Assembly: GCA_963728535.1 (NCBI GenBank) | Contig: CAVSKK010000001.1 | Location: 1,488,001 to 1,552,000 of the forward strand | Reading direction: 5' to 3' | DNA from: VAXT01 sp963728535 | GTDB taxonomy: Bacteria > Actinomycetota > Thermoleophilia > Gaiellales > Gaiellaceae | DNA length: 64,000 nucleotides | Shown: piece after piece, positions 7,274 through 16,254 of the stretch | How the letters are laid out: the number at the start of each line of letters is the position of its first letter | How positions within the stretch are numbered: position 1 is the stretch's first letter | Notes under the pieces: model-generated | What the model was told of the DNA's origin: nothing | What the model saw: the letters and a program-made list of their open reading frames with translations, nothing else | Databases searched by the model: none | Translations under genes and position numbers: made by a program

Positions 7274-8527
7274 CTATTTGAGGAAACCCTCGTAGGAGCG
7301 CATCATCATCTGCGACTCCATTTGCCGCATCGTGTCGAGCGCGACGCCGACCGCAATCAGCACCGAGGTGCCGCCGAGCGCACCAGACGTCGTCTGGGAG
7401 AAGCCGAAGTACTTGATGAAGATGCTCGGCAAGATGGCGACGATCGCGAGGTAGAGCGCACCCGGGAGTGTGAGACGCGTCAGCACGCGGTCGAGATACT
7501 GCGCCGTCGGCGGCCCGGGCCGGATGCCGGGGATGTAGCCGCCATGCTTGCGCAGCTGGTCGGCCTGGTCGACCGGGTTGAACTGGACCGCGGTATAGAA
7601 GTACGTGAAGATGATGATCATGAAGCCCTCGAGCAACAGGTAGGTCAGGTTGGTCGGGGAGAAGTGCGCGTTGACGAAACTCTGCGTCTGCGGGAAGTAC
7701 TGGCCAACCGTCGGCGGGAACGCCATCACGGCCGCCGCGAAGATGATCGGGATGACACCGGCCATGTTCACGCGCAGCGGCATGTAGGTCGAGCCACCCG
7801 CGGTCATGCGGCGGCCGATCATGCGTTTCGCGTACTGGATTGGAATCTTCCGCTGACCCTCCTGGATGAAGACGACGGCGACGATGATCGCGACCGCGAT
7901 CAACGGGAAGAAGAGCTTCTCCATCGTGCCGCCGTAGTACCAGGCGCTGATCCCGGTTGGCAGGCTGACCAGGATTGACGCGAAGATCAGCAGCGAGATG
8001 CCGTTGCCGATGCCCCGCTTGGTGATCAGCTCGCCCATCCACATGAGCAGAGTCGTGCCCGCGGTGAGGGTGAGGACGATGAGGAAAGTTCGGCCGGCGC
8101 CCGCGTCGAGGATGCCCTGCCGCTTGAAGAGATAGGCGTACCCGAGCGACTGGAGAGCGGCCAGGATGACGGTCAGATAGCGCGTGTACTGGTTGATCTT
8201 GGCCATGCCCGCCTCGCCCTCTTTTTGAAGCTGCTCGAGCTTCGGGACGACGACGGTCATGAGCTGGAGGATGATCGACGCGGTGACGTACGGCATGATC
8301 CCGAGCGCGAAGATCGCGAACTGCGAGAGCGCGCCGCCGGAGAAGAGGTTGAGCAAGCCGAGCACCGTGCTGCCCTGCCCGTTGAAGTAATCCTTGATCG
8401 CGGTCGCGTCGACGCCGGGCGCCGGAATCCAGGACCCGAGCCGGTAGACGGCGAGGATCAGGGCCGTGAAGAGAACGCGGCGGCGGAGCTCTGGGACACG
8501 CCAGGCATTCGTGAGCCAGGAGAACAT
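7274..8527 (-). CDS. secY: Protein translocase subunit SecY
   Basis: SecY is the channel of the Sec translocon and works with SecE (encoded at 40.8 kb) and SecA. The 417-residue protein has about ten hydrophobic segments. The signatures GGSTYMPLRVNMAGVIPIIF and the plug-region sequence near residues 54-72 (LNLFSGGALSQFAIFALGI) are evident. The start MFSWLTNAWRVPELRRR is standard. It directly abuts rplO and precedes adk as in the usual spc order. Confidence 0.96.
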   Translation of the reverse strand: MFSWLTNAWRVPELRRRVLFTALILAVYRLGSWIPAPGVDATAIKDYFNGQGSTVLGLLNLFSGGALSQFAIFALGIMPYVTASIILQLMTVVVPKLEQLQKEGEAGMAKINQYTRYLTVILAALQSLGYAYLFKRQGILDAGAGRTFLIVLTLTAGTTLLMWMGELITKRGIGNGISLLIFASILVSLPTGISAWYYGGTMEKLFFPLIAVAIIVAVVFIQEGQRKIPIQYAKRMIGRRMTAGGSTYMPLRVNMAGVIPIIFAAAVMAFPPTVGQYFPQTQSFVNAHFSPTNLTYLLLEGFMIIIFTYFYTAVQFNPVDQADQLRKHGGYIPGIRPGPPTAQYLDRVLTRLTLPGALYLAIVAILPSIFIKYFGFSQTTSGALGGTSVLIAVGVALDTMRQMESQMMMRSYEGFLK

Positions 8528-9172
8528 CTAGTTGTCGGCCTCCTCGTCGGCCGGCGGCTCTTCGGTGGGCGGCTCTTCGGTCTCAGCAGGCCCCTCTGAA
8601 ACAGGCTCTTGCGAAGTCTCTTCGGCCTCGGGCTCCGGCTCCTCCGGGGGAGGAGCGGCCCTCGTCACCCGACGCTTCGGATGCTTCGGCTTCGGCTCGC
8701 CCCGGAGCCAGGTGATCGTCCCGCCGGCCTGCTCGATCTTCTCGCGCGCGCCGACCGAGAAAAGATGGGCCGAGACCGAGAGCTTCTTCGTGAGGTCGCC
8801 GTGACCGAGGATCTTGACGTCGAGGCGCGTGTTCCTGATCAGCCCCGCCTCCTTCAGCAGCTCGGGCGTGACCTCGCCGTCGAAGCGCTCGAGGTCACGC
8901 ACGTTGACGGAGGAAACCTTCGTCCGGTGCGGCCCCATCGGCATCGCGTCCTTGGAGTACGGGCCACGCTGCTTGCCGAGGCGCATGTGGATCGGCATCT
9001 GCCCGCCCTCGAAGCCGGCACGCATCTTGTTCGAGCCGGAACGGGACTTCTGGCCCTTGATGCCCCGGCCCGAGTAGCGGCCCTTGCCCGAGCCCGGGCC
9101 GCGGCCGATGCGCTTGCGATCCTTGCGCGGCGCGGCGGGCTTGAGCGAGGAGAGGTTCAGCTTCTGAGCCAT
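8528..9172 (-). CDS. rplO: 50S ribosomal protein L15 with acidic C-terminal tail
   Basis: L15 helps late assembly of the 50S central protuberance. Residues 1-158 are a normal L15 (RIGRGPGSGKGRYSGRGIKG, then FEGGQMPIHMRLGKQRG). Residues from about 160 to 214 are a low-complexity Glu/Pro-rich tail that is not part of the family core, similar in style to the tails on S17, S3, S5 and L10 in this window. It abuts secY and follows rpmD by 7 bases. Confidence 0.95.
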   Translation of the reverse strand: MAQKLNLSSLKPAAPRKDRKRIGRGPGSGKGRYSGRGIKGQKSRSGSNKMRAGFEGGQMPIHMRLGKQRGPYSKDAMPMGPHRTKVSSVNVRDLERFDGEVTPELLKEAGLIRNTRLDVKILGHGDLTKKLSVSAHLFSVGAREKIEQAGGTITWLRGEPKPKHPKRRVTRAAPPPEEPEPEAEETSQEPVSEGPAETEEPPTEEPPADEEADN

Positions 9173-9179
9173 GACTGAG

Positions 9180-9365
9180 CTACTTGGTCCCGTCGTCGAT
9201 CTCGACGAGGTGGCGGACTTTCCTGAGCATACCGGCGAGCTGTGGGCTCTCCGAGTGCTCCGCCGTGCGGCCGATCTTGCCCAGCCCTAGGGCGCGGAGC
9301 GTGCCGCGATGGCGCTGGCTTTGCCCGATCGAGCTACGAACTTGCTTGATCTTGACCTTCGCCAC
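9180..9365 (-). CDS. rpmD: 50S ribosomal protein L30
   Basis: The 61-residue L30 starts at GTG 9365 (VAKVKIKQVRSSIGQSQRHR) and has the conserved run LRALGLGKIGRTAE. Because the acidic tail of rpsE runs on to 9334, the two coding regions overlap by 32 bases in different frames. The longer upstream start in the L30 frame would lie deep in rpsE and gives an Arg-rich, non-L30 extension, so it was rejected. Confidence 0.93.
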   Translation of the reverse strand: MAKVKIKQVRSSIGQSQRHRGTLRALGLGKIGRTAEHSESPQLAGMLRKVRHLVEIDDGTK

Positions 9366-9990
9366 TCTCAGTCTCCTGCGGCTCCTCAGCCGCCTCGGCC
9401 ACCGGCTCGGCAATAGCTTCCGCAACCGGCTCGGCAACCAGCTCTTCAGCCACCTTGGCACCCACCGGCAGCACCTGGTTGATGGTCAGACCGCGTGCCG
9501 CCGCCACGTCTTCGGGACGGCGCAGGTGCTGCAGCCCCTGGACGGTCGCCTTCAGCATGTTGATCGGATTCGTCGTGCCCAGGCTCTTGGCGAGGATGTC
9601 GCGGATCCCGCCCAGCTCGAGGACGGCGCGCACGCCGCCGCCGGCGATGACGCCGGTTCCCTCGCTCGCCGGACGGAGCATCACCCGCGCCGCGCCGAAC
9701 TTGCCGATGATCGGGTGCGTGATCGTCGTTCCGTGCTTCGGGATCGTGAAGAGGTTCTTCTTCGCGTCGTCCACGGCCTTCGAGATCGCCAGCGGGACCT
9801 CGCGGGCCTTCCCGTAGCCAAGCCCGACGCGATCGACCTCGTCACCGATCACGACGAGCGCCGTGAACGAGAACCGCCGGCCGCCCTTGACCACCTTGGC
9901 GACACGGTTGATCTCGACCACGCGCTCCTTGAGCTCGCGGCTCTCTTCCCTGGACATGACTTCGCGCTCAACCGGTGTGGTGGTGCTCAA
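9334..9990 (-). CDS. rpsE: 30S ribosomal protein S5 with C-terminal extension
   Basis: S5 contributes to decoding fidelity and to the mRNA entry tunnel. The N-terminal double-stranded-RNA-binding fold (KERVVEINRVAKVVKGGRRF) and the C-terminal part (FGAARVMLRPASEGTGVIAG) are intact. Residues from about 181 to 218 form an Ala/Glu-rich tail built on repeats such as AEPVAEA. This tail overlaps the start of rpmD by 32 bases. The ATG overlaps the rplR stop by 4 bases. Confidence 0.95.
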   Translation of the reverse strand: MSTTTPVEREVMSREESRELKERVVEINRVAKVVKGGRRFSFTALVVIGDEVDRVGLGYGKAREVPLAISKAVDDAKKNLFTIPKHGTTITHPIIGKFGAARVMLRPASEGTGVIAGGGVRAVLELGGIRDILAKSLGTTNPINMLKATVQGLQHLRRPEDVAAARGLTINQVLPVGAKVAEELVAEPVAEAIAEPVAEAAEEPQETESGEGQDQASS

Positions 9991-10343
9991 AACTTCAATC
10001 CCCCTTCGCGGGCTGCATCGGCGAGCGCCTTGACGCGCCCGTGGTAGAGGTACCCGCCGCGGTCGAAGACGACGGACTCGACGCCGGCCTTCTTTGCGGC
10101 CTCGCCGAGCGTCTTCCCGACCTCGGCCGCCTGGGCGGTCTTGTTGCCCTTGAACGACTTCTTCAGATGGAGCGAGCTCGCGGCGGCCAGCGTCTTGCCG
10201 GCCAGGTCGTCGATCAACTGCGCCTCGATGCCGGAGTTCGAGCGGAAGACGGCCAGGCGCGGCCGCTCCGCCGTCCCGACCACACGCTTGCGCACACGCC
10301 GGTGACGGCGCAGGCGGGCCTCTCTGACGGTGAGCGTCGCCAT
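9987..10343 (-). CDS. rplR: 50S ribosomal protein L18
   Basis: L18 binds 5S rRNA together with L5 and brings it to the central protuberance. The 118-residue protein has the signatures RLAVFRSNSGIEAQLIDD and FDRGGYLYHGRVKALADAAR. It overlaps rplF by one base and rpsE by four, as in the spc operon. Confidence 0.96.
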   Translation of the reverse strand: MATLTVREARLRRHRRVRKRVVGTAERPRLAVFRSNSGIEAQLIDDLAGKTLAAASSLHLKKSFKGNKTAQAAEVGKTLGEAAKKAGVESVVFDRGGYLYHGRVKALADAAREGGLKF

Positions 10344-10876
10344 TACGCCCTCTTGCCGACCTTCCGGCGCACGTACTCGCCCTGGTAGCGGATGCCCTTG
10401 CCCTTGTAGGGCTCGGGCTTGCGCACGTCGCGGATCTCGGCGGCGATCTCGCCCACCAGCTGCTTGTCGATGCCCTTGACGAGAATCTCGGTCTGAACCG
10501 GCACCTCGAAGGTGATGCCGGGCGGCGCGTCGATCACGACCACGTGGGAGTAGCCAACGCTCAACTCGAGCGCCGTCCCCCGCATCGTCGCTCGGTAGCC
10601 GACGCCCTGGATCTCGAGGCGCTTCTCGTAGCCCTTCGTGACGCCTTCGACCATGTTCGCCACGAGCGAGCGAGTCAGACCGTGCAGCGCGCGATCCTCG
10701 CCGCGGTCGGTCGGGCGCTTCACGAGCAGCTGCCCGTCCTCCTTCTCGATCGAGATCCGGACCGGGACGTTCTGCGTCAGCTCCCCGAGCGGGCCGTTGA
10801 CCGTGACCCGCCCCGGGTCCAGAGCAATGTTGACCCCGTCCGGGACTTCGATTGGCTGTTTTCCGATTCGACTCAT
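10343..10876 (-). CDS. rplF: 50S ribosomal protein L6
   Basis: L6 lies near the sarcin-ricin loop and factor-binding site. The 177-residue protein starts MSRIGKQPIEVPDGVNI and carries the conserved C-terminal signature PEPYKGKGIRYQGE. It lies between rpsH and rplR. Confidence 0.97.
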   Translation of the reverse strand: MSRIGKQPIEVPDGVNIALDPGRVTVNGPLGELTQNVPVRISIEKEDGQLLVKRPTDRGEDRALHGLTRSLVANMVEGVTKGYEKRLEIQGVGYRATMRGTALELSVGYSHVVVIDAPPGITFEVPVQTEILVKGIDKQLVGEIAAEIRDVRKPEPYKGKGIRYQGEYVRRKVGKRA

Positions 10877-10880
10877 TGGT

Positions 10881-11315
10881 TCACCAGATGAAGCAGACGA
10901 CCTCGCCGCCGACTCCGCGTTCCTGCGCCGTGCGGCTCGTCACGAGCCCACCCGAGGTGGAGAGGATCGCGGTGCCCATTCCTCCGAGCACGCGCGGCAG
11001 GCGATCCTTGCGAGCGTACACGCGGCGGCCGGGCTTCGAGATGCGCTTGAGGTCGGTGATGATCCGCTCGCGGTTGCGGCCGAACTTCAGCTCGACCACG
11101 AGCGTCCCGTAGGCGCGGTGCTTCTTCTTGTTCTCCTGCGTTGCGTTGTACTCGTCCGGGCTGAGGACGCGGTAGCCGGTGATGTAGCCCTCGTCCTTGA
11201 GGATGCGGGCGATCTCCTCCTTCAAGCGCGAGGTCGGCATCTCGGTCGTCTCCTGCATCGCCTTGTTGGCGTTGCGGATGCGCGTGAGCATGTCTGCGAT
11301 CGGGTCTGTGTGCAT
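10881..11315 (-). CDS. rpsH: 30S ribosomal protein S8
   Basis: S8 is a primary binder of the central domain of 16S rRNA and in E. coli is the translational repressor of the spc operon. The start MHTDPIADMLTRIRNANKA and the C-terminal signature (AILSTSGGLVTSRTAQERGV) are typical. At 144 residues it is slightly longer than usual (about 132), from an insertion around residues 55-65 (NATQENKKKHRAYG). Four bases separate it from rplF. Confidence 0.96.
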   Translation of the reverse strand: MHTDPIADMLTRIRNANKAMQETTEMPTSRLKEEIARILKDEGYITGYRVLSPDEYNATQENKKKHRAYGTLVVELKFGRNRERIITDLKRISKPGRRVYARKDRLPRVLGGMGTAILSTSGGLVTSRTAQERGVGGEVVCFIW

Positions 11316-11320
11316 CTAGG

Positions 11321-11506
11321 TCACCAGCTCGATTTCGTCATGCCTGGGATGGCGCCCTCGTGGGCGAGCTCGCGCAGGCAAATCCGGCAGAGGCCGAACT
11401 TCTTGTAGACCGCGCGGGGGCGGCCGCAGCGGTTGCAGCGGCTGTAGGCGCGGACCTTGAAGCGAGGTGTCCGCTTGGCCTTGGCGATCAGGGACTTCTT
11501 AGCCAC
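11321..11506 (-). CDS. rpsN: 30S ribosomal protein S14, zinc type
   Basis: This is the short 61-residue S14 with a zinc ribbon: CNRCG and CRICL. It binds the head of the 30S subunit. The GTG start at 11506 comes one base after the TAG stop of a 16-codon leader peptide (TAG-C-GTG), and no other ATG, GTG or TTG lies upstream in its frame before a stop. Translation therefore probably depends on re-initiation from the leader. The same arrangement precedes secE and rpmG. Confidence 0.96.
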   Translation of the reverse strand: MAKKSLIAKAKRTPRFKVRAYSRCNRCGRPRAVYKKFGLCRICLRELAHEGAIPGMTKSSW

Positions 11507-11507
11507 G

Positions 11508-11558
11508 CTACGCGTCCAAGTTACGTTGAGTTGCCATATGGATGCCCTCAGATCTCAT
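11508..11558 (-). CDS. Leader peptide upstream of rpsN (16 codons)
   Basis: This short frame reads MRSEGIHMATQRNLDA and stop. Its ATG at 11558 overlaps the rplE TGA by 4 bases (ATGA), AAGGAG lies 10 bases upstream of it, and its TAG ends one base before the rpsN GTG. An inner ATG at 11537 is preceded by GAGGG. Its last 11 residues match leader frames before secE and rpmG (IHMATQRNVDA and IHMACQTNMDA). The copies before rpsN and secE differ by a single base over the last 42 bases including the GTGGC start. A coupling or attenuating leader peptide is inferred. It belongs to no family I know. Confidence 0.6.
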   Translation of the reverse strand: MRSEGIHMATQRNLDA

Positions 11559-12139
11559 GGTTGTTCCGCTCCTTCTTCTCTCGCTCGGAATGGAAGACCG
11601 AGGCCGCGCAGGAGCGCGAAGCCCTCGTCGTCGTTCTGAGCCGTCGTCGTGATCGCAACGTCGAGACCACGGACGGTCTGAACGTCGTCGTAGTTGATCT
11701 CCGGAAAGATGATCTGCTCGCGGATCCCGATCGAATAGTTGCCGCGCCCGTCGAACGACTCGGGCCCGAGCCCCCGGAAATCGCGGATGCGGGGCAGAGC
11801 GATCGACACGAGCCGGTCGAGGAACTCCCACATCTTGTTCCCACGCAGGGTGACGCGCGCACCGATCGGCATCCCTTCGCGCAGTTTGAAGCTGGCAATC
11901 GACTTCCGCGCCATTCGCACCTGCGCGCGCTGGCCGGCGATCATCGTCAGCTCCTCGATCGCGCCGTCGAGCGCCTTCGTCTCGGTCTTCGCCTCGCCGA
12001 CGCCCATGTTGAGCGTGATCTTCGAGACGCGCGGGACGCGCATGACCGACGCGAAGCCGAGCTCGTCTTTGAGCTGAGGGCGCAGCTCCTGCTCGTAGCG
12101 CTCCTTCAGCCGTGGCACGTATCCGCTCTTGACAGCCAT
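11555..12139 (-). CDS. rplE: 50S ribosomal protein L5
   Basis: L5 binds 5S rRNA and the P-site tRNA elbow. The 194-residue protein has the conserved LNMGVGEAKTETKALDGAIE, KSIASFKLREGMPIGARVTL and the P-loop-like C-terminal region (DFRGLGPESFDGRGNYSIGI). It ends TGA, overlapping the start of the leader peptide in front of rpsN by 4 bases. The first codon overlaps the rplX stop by one base. Confidence 0.96.
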   Translation of the reverse strand: MAVKSGYVPRLKERYEQELRPQLKDELGFASVMRVPRVSKITLNMGVGEAKTETKALDGAIEELTMIAGQRAQVRMARKSIASFKLREGMPIGARVTLRGNKMWEFLDRLVSIALPRIRDFRGLGPESFDGRGNYSIGIREQIIFPEINYDDVQTVRGLDVAITTTAQNDDEGFALLRGLGLPFRAREEGAEQP

Positions 12140-12510
12140 TACCTGTCGATCTCCTGGCGACAGTCGTCGCGCTTGCAGACGCGCACCTTGACGGTGTCCT
12201 CGCCGCTGCGCTCCTTGATGACGTAGCCGACCCGTGTCGGGCGGTTGCAGGTCGGGCAGACGAGCATCACGTTCGAGATCTGGATCGGCGCAGCCTTCTC
12301 GATCACGCCGCCGGGCGTCACCTGCTGCCCGCCCATCCGGCTCGGGTTCTTGATCGGCTTCGGACGCGAGTGCCGCTTGATCATGTTCAGGTTCTCCACG
12401 ATCAGGCGCTTCTCGTCCGGACGCGCCTCGAGCACACGGCCTTGCTTGCCGCGGTCCTTGCCCGCCAGCACGTGAACGGTGTCGCCCTTCTTGATCTTCA
12501 TTGCCTTCAC
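12139..12510 (-). CDS. rplX: 50S ribosomal protein L24
   Basis: L24 is an assembly initiator near the exit tunnel. The KOW motif (IKKGDTVHVLAGKDRGKQGR) and the central SRPKPIKNPSRMGGQQVTP are clear. The start was placed at GTG 12510, which overlaps the rplN stop (TAGTG) and has GGAGG 7 bases upstream. The next in-frame ATG, at 12501, is 16 bases from that site. The C-terminal part has paired Cys residues (CPTC and CKRDDC), which suggests a zinc site. Confidence 0.95.
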   Translation of the reverse strand: MKAMKIKKGDTVHVLAGKDRGKQGRVLEARPDEKRLIVENLNMIKRHSRPKPIKNPSRMGGQQVTPGGVIEKAAPIQISNVMLVCPTCNRPTRVGYVIKERSGEDTVKVRVCKRDDCRQEIDR

Positions 12511-12874
12511 TACAAAACCTCCGGTGCGAGCGAAACGATCTTCATGAAGTTCTTTTCGCGAAGCTCTCTCGCGACTGGTCCGAAAATGCGCGTCCCGCGG
12601 GGATTGCGCGCGGGGTCGATGATGACCGCGGCGTTCTCGTCGAATGCGATCATCGTTCCGTCGTCGCGGCCGTAGGGCTTCTTCGTGCGGACGACGACCG
12701 CCTGCACGACCTCGCCCTTCTTGATCGCGCCCTGCGGAGTTGCGGTCTTGACCGTTCCGACGATGACGTCTCCGACTCGCGCGTAGCGGCGGTGCGAGCC
12801 GCCGAGCACGCGGATGCAGAGGATCTCGCGCGCTCCCGTGTTGTCGGCCACTCTGAGTCGGGATTCCTGTTGGA

Positions 12875-12878
<4 letters not shown>
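12510..12878 (-). CDS. rplN: 50S ribosomal protein L14
   Basis: L14 lies at the subunit interface and contacts 16S rRNA helix 14. The 122-residue sequence starts MIQQESRLRVADNTGAREIL, has the signature GTVKTATPQGAIKKGEVVQA, and is of standard length. It overlaps both rpsQ (4 bases) and rplX. Confidence 0.97.
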
Positions 12879-13738
<860 letters not shown>

Positions 13739-13942
13739 CTAAATGGTCTCCTTCGCGAGCTCGCGCTCGTTTCGAACGGTCAGGATGCGGGCGATCTCTC
13801 GCTTTGCGAGCTTGAGGCGCGCCGGGTTGTCGAGCGCGCCGGTTGCCGACTGGAACCGGAGGTTGAACAGCTCCTGCCGGCGCTCGGCGAGCGCGTCGTC
13901 CAACTGGTCGTCGCTCATTCCTCGCAGGTCTCTAGCTCGCAA
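13739..13942 (-). CDS. rpmC: 50S ribosomal protein L29
   Basis: L29 sits at the tunnel exit beside L23. The 67-residue coiled-coil protein begins MRARDLRGMSDDQLDDALAE and has the family motif ELFNLRFQSATGALDNPARL. It overlaps rplP by 11 bases and directly precedes rpsQ. Confidence 0.96.
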   Translation of the reverse strand: MRARDLRGMSDDQLDDALAERRQELFNLRFQSATGALDNPARLKLAKREIARILTVRNERELAKETI

Positions 13943-14357
13943 AGAGATCCGCCTCCCGTTTCACGAACTTCGTCTGAATGGGCAACTTGCTTCCGGCGAG
14001 GCGAAGAGCCTCTTTGGCGAGGTCTTCGGGCACGCCGGCCAACTCGAACATGACCCGTCCCGGCTTGATGACTGCGACCCAGTGCTCCGGTGAGCCTTTG
14101 CCCGAGCCCATGCGCGTCTCGGCCGGCTTCTCGCTGACCGGCTTGTCGGGGAAGACGTTGATCCAGACCTTCCCGCCGCGCTTGATCTTTCGGGTCATCG
14201 CGATCCGGGCCGCCTCGATCTGGCGGTTCGTCACCCACGCCGCTTCGAGCGACTTGAGCCCGTAGTCGCCGAACTGGACTCGCGTCTGACCTTTCGAGAT
14301 GCCTCTCCGACGGCCGCGCTGCTGCTTGCGGTACTTCGTCTTCTTGGGAAGCAGCAC
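13932..14357 (-). CDS. rplP: 50S ribosomal protein L16
   Basis: L16 positions the aminoacyl end of A-site tRNA. The 141-residue protein starts MLLPKKTKYRKQQRGRRRG and shows the signatures RMGSGKGSPEHWVAVIKPGR and FELAGVPEDLAKEALRLAGS. The stop of rpsC and the first base of this gene coincide. Confidence 0.97.
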   Translation of the reverse strand: MLLPKKTKYRKQQRGRRRGISKGQTRVQFGDYGLKSLEAAWVTNRQIEAARIAMTRKIKRGGKVWINVFPDKPVSEKPAETRMGSGKGSPEHWVAVIKPGRVMFELAGVPEDLAKEALRLAGSKLPIQTKFVKREADLFAS

Positions 14358-15391
14358 TAGCTACCCTCCTCGTCCTTCGTGGCCTTCTTCTTGGGCTTTG
14401 TCTCTGCCTTGGGCTCCTCAGCGGGCGGAGCTTCCGGGGCGGAATCTGCGGGTTCCACCGGAGCGGCCTCTACTGGTGCCGTGTCGAGAATTGGCGCCTG
14501 GGCAGCTTCCTCGACCTTCGCCTCGCTCCCGGCCTCGACGGGCTCCTCCCTCGGGGTGGACTCCCCTTCGGTGCGTGGACGCCGGCGAGCGCCTCGCTTG
14601 GGTCGCCGCTTCTGCACCGGGCCGAGGCCCTCGCGGTCGGCGGCTCTCGTCCGGCCGCTCTCGCGTGAGGCGGACAGGCCCTCCGTGCGCCCGCCGAGGC
14701 GTCGCGCGGTGTCCTGGTCGCCGAGGCGCGTCTCCTTCTGCTGGGCGACGCTCTCGAAGCCTTCGGGCATGATCTCGCCCTTGTTGATCCAGACCTTGAC
14801 GCCGATGCGGCCGAAGGTCGTCTTCGCCTCGACGAAGCCGTAGTCGATGTCGGCGCGGATCGTATGCAGCGGCACGCGGCCCTCTGAGTAGCTCTCGGAG
14901 CGGCTCATCTCGGTGCCGCCGAGCCGGCCGCCGCACTGCACTTTCACGCCGTGTGCACCCGAGCGCATCGCCGAGGCGAGTGAGCGCTTCATCGCGCGCC
15001 GGAAGCTGACCCGGTTCTGGAGCTGCTCGGCGATCGACTGCGCGACGAGCTTCGCGTCGAGCTCGGGGCGCTTGATCTCGTTGATGTTGATGTGCACGTT
15101 CTTGTGCGTCATGCCGTGGATCTCTTTGCGGAGCGCGTCCACCTCGGCACCGGACTTCCCGATCACGATTCCCGGCCGAGCGGTGTAGATGTCGATCGTG
15201 ATCCGCTGCTTGTCCTTGCGGATCAAGACGTCGGAGAGGCCCGCGTGCGAAAGCTTCGCGTAGATGTGCTCGCGGATCCTGATGTCCTCGAGCAGCGCCT
15301 CGGGGAACTCCTTGGTGCCGGTGTACCAGTTCGACTTCCAGTCGTGGATGACACCGATACGCATCCCGCCGGGGTGGACTTTCTGACCCAT
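14357..15391 (-). CDS. rpsC: 30S ribosomal protein S3 with long C-terminal tail
   Basis: S3 forms part of the mRNA entry channel. Residues 1-211 are a full S3: start MGQKVHPGGMRIGVIHDWKS, KH-2 motif GIVIGKSGAEVDALRKEIHG, and the C-terminal domain with RADIDYGFVEAKTTFGRIGV. About 130 residues follow, first Arg-rich, then Ala/Pro/Glu-rich, ending in a Lys-rich segment. The family core is about 210-230 residues, so the tail is extra. The ATG overlaps the rplV stop by one base. Confidence 0.96.
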   Translation of the reverse strand: MGQKVHPGGMRIGVIHDWKSNWYTGTKEFPEALLEDIRIREHIYAKLSHAGLSDVLIRKDKQRITIDIYTARPGIVIGKSGAEVDALRKEIHGMTHKNVHININEIKRPELDAKLVAQSIAEQLQNRVSFRRAMKRSLASAMRSGAHGVKVQCGGRLGGTEMSRSESYSEGRVPLHTIRADIDYGFVEAKTTFGRIGVKVWINKGEIMPEGFESVAQQKETRLGDQDTARRLGGRTEGLSASRESGRTRAADREGLGPVQKRRPKRGARRRPRTEGESTPREEPVEAGSEAKVEEAAQAPILDTAPVEAAPVEPADSAPEAPPAEEPKAETKPKKKATKDEEGS

Positions 15392-15967
15392 TAAGCGTCG
15401 CTCTCTTTCTTCTTGGTCGGAGTCTTCTTTGGAGTGGCCGCCTTGGCCTTGGGCTTTGCCGCCGCCTTCGCTTTCGGCTCGTCCTCAGGGGCCGTGTCCT
15501 TCTTGGCAGGAGCCTGCTTGGTCTCGGCCTTGGCCTTCGGAGCGGCCTTGCGGCGTGGCGTGCGCTTCGGCTTCTCCTCGGCGGCAGTCGGCTCAGCGCG
15601 TGTGACCGTGGCCGTGACGCCAGGGACGAGCGTGACCGTGATGTGACACGTGCGCTTCCGGACCTGGGCGGAGCGCCCGCGCGCACGGGGGCGCCAGCGC
15701 TTGATCACCGGGCCCGCGTCGACGAAGACGGTCTTGACGACGAGGTCGTCGCCGATCATCCCGTGATTGGCCTCCGCGTTCGAGACGGCGGAACGGAGCA
15801 GCTTCTCGACCTCGCGGGCCGCCGCGCGGTCGGTGAAGGCGAGCACGGTCCGCGCCTCGGGCACGGTCCAGTCCGCGGATGTGCTCGACGACGAGCCGAG
15901 CCTTCCGCGGAGAGATCCGCAGCCACTTTGCAGCGGCACGCACTTCCTGGGTCTGCTGCGCGTTCAT
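15391..15967 (-). CDS. rplV: 50S ribosomal protein L22, interrupted by a one-base frameshift
   Basis: L22 lines the exit tunnel. The N-terminus is read from ATG 15967 (MNAQQTQEVRAAAKWLRISP, then RKARLVVEHIRG). The rest is in another frame, from VPEARTVLAFTDRAAAREVE to the tail. Removing one C (plus strand) from the CC at 15868-15869 restores one frame (IRGLTVPEAR) of about 191 residues. After the L22 core comes a Lys/Ala/Pro-rich tail of about 75 residues. rplV is essential, so a sequence error is the simplest explanation; a programmed shift or a second copy elsewhere is possible but unsupported. It overlaps rpsS by 4 bases. Confidence 0.85.
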
Positions 15968-16251
15968 GCGGTGCGCTTTACCTCCACCTTCCGGTCACCC
16001 GAGTGGGCGCGGAAAGTCCTCGTCGGCGCGAACTCGCCGAGCTTGTGGCCGACCATCTGCTCGGTGATGAAAACCGGGACGTGCTTGCGCCCGTCGTGGA
16101 CCGCGATCGTGTGCCCGACCATCTCGGGAAAGACGGTCGAGGACCGCGACCAGGTCCGGATCATGTTCTTCGACCCCGAGGCGTTCATCGCCTCGATGCG
16201 GTTGAAGAGCCGTTCCTCGACGAAAGGCCCCTTCTTGGACGATCTACTCAT
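15964..16251 (-). CDS. rpsS: 30S ribosomal protein S19
   Basis: S19 lies in the 30S head next to S13. The 95-residue sequence starts MSRSSKKGPFVEERLFNRIE and has the signatures MVGHTIAVHDGRKHVPVFIT and GHKLGEFAPTRTFRAHSGD. The stop overlaps the rplV start by 4 bases; rplB lies 3 bases upstream. Confidence 0.97.
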   Translation of the reverse strand: MSRSSKKGPFVEERLFNRIEAMNASGSKNMIRTWSRSSTVFPEMVGHTIAVHDGRKHVPVFITEQMVGHKLGEFAPTRTFRAHSGDRKVEVKRTA

Positions 16252-16254
16252 CGC

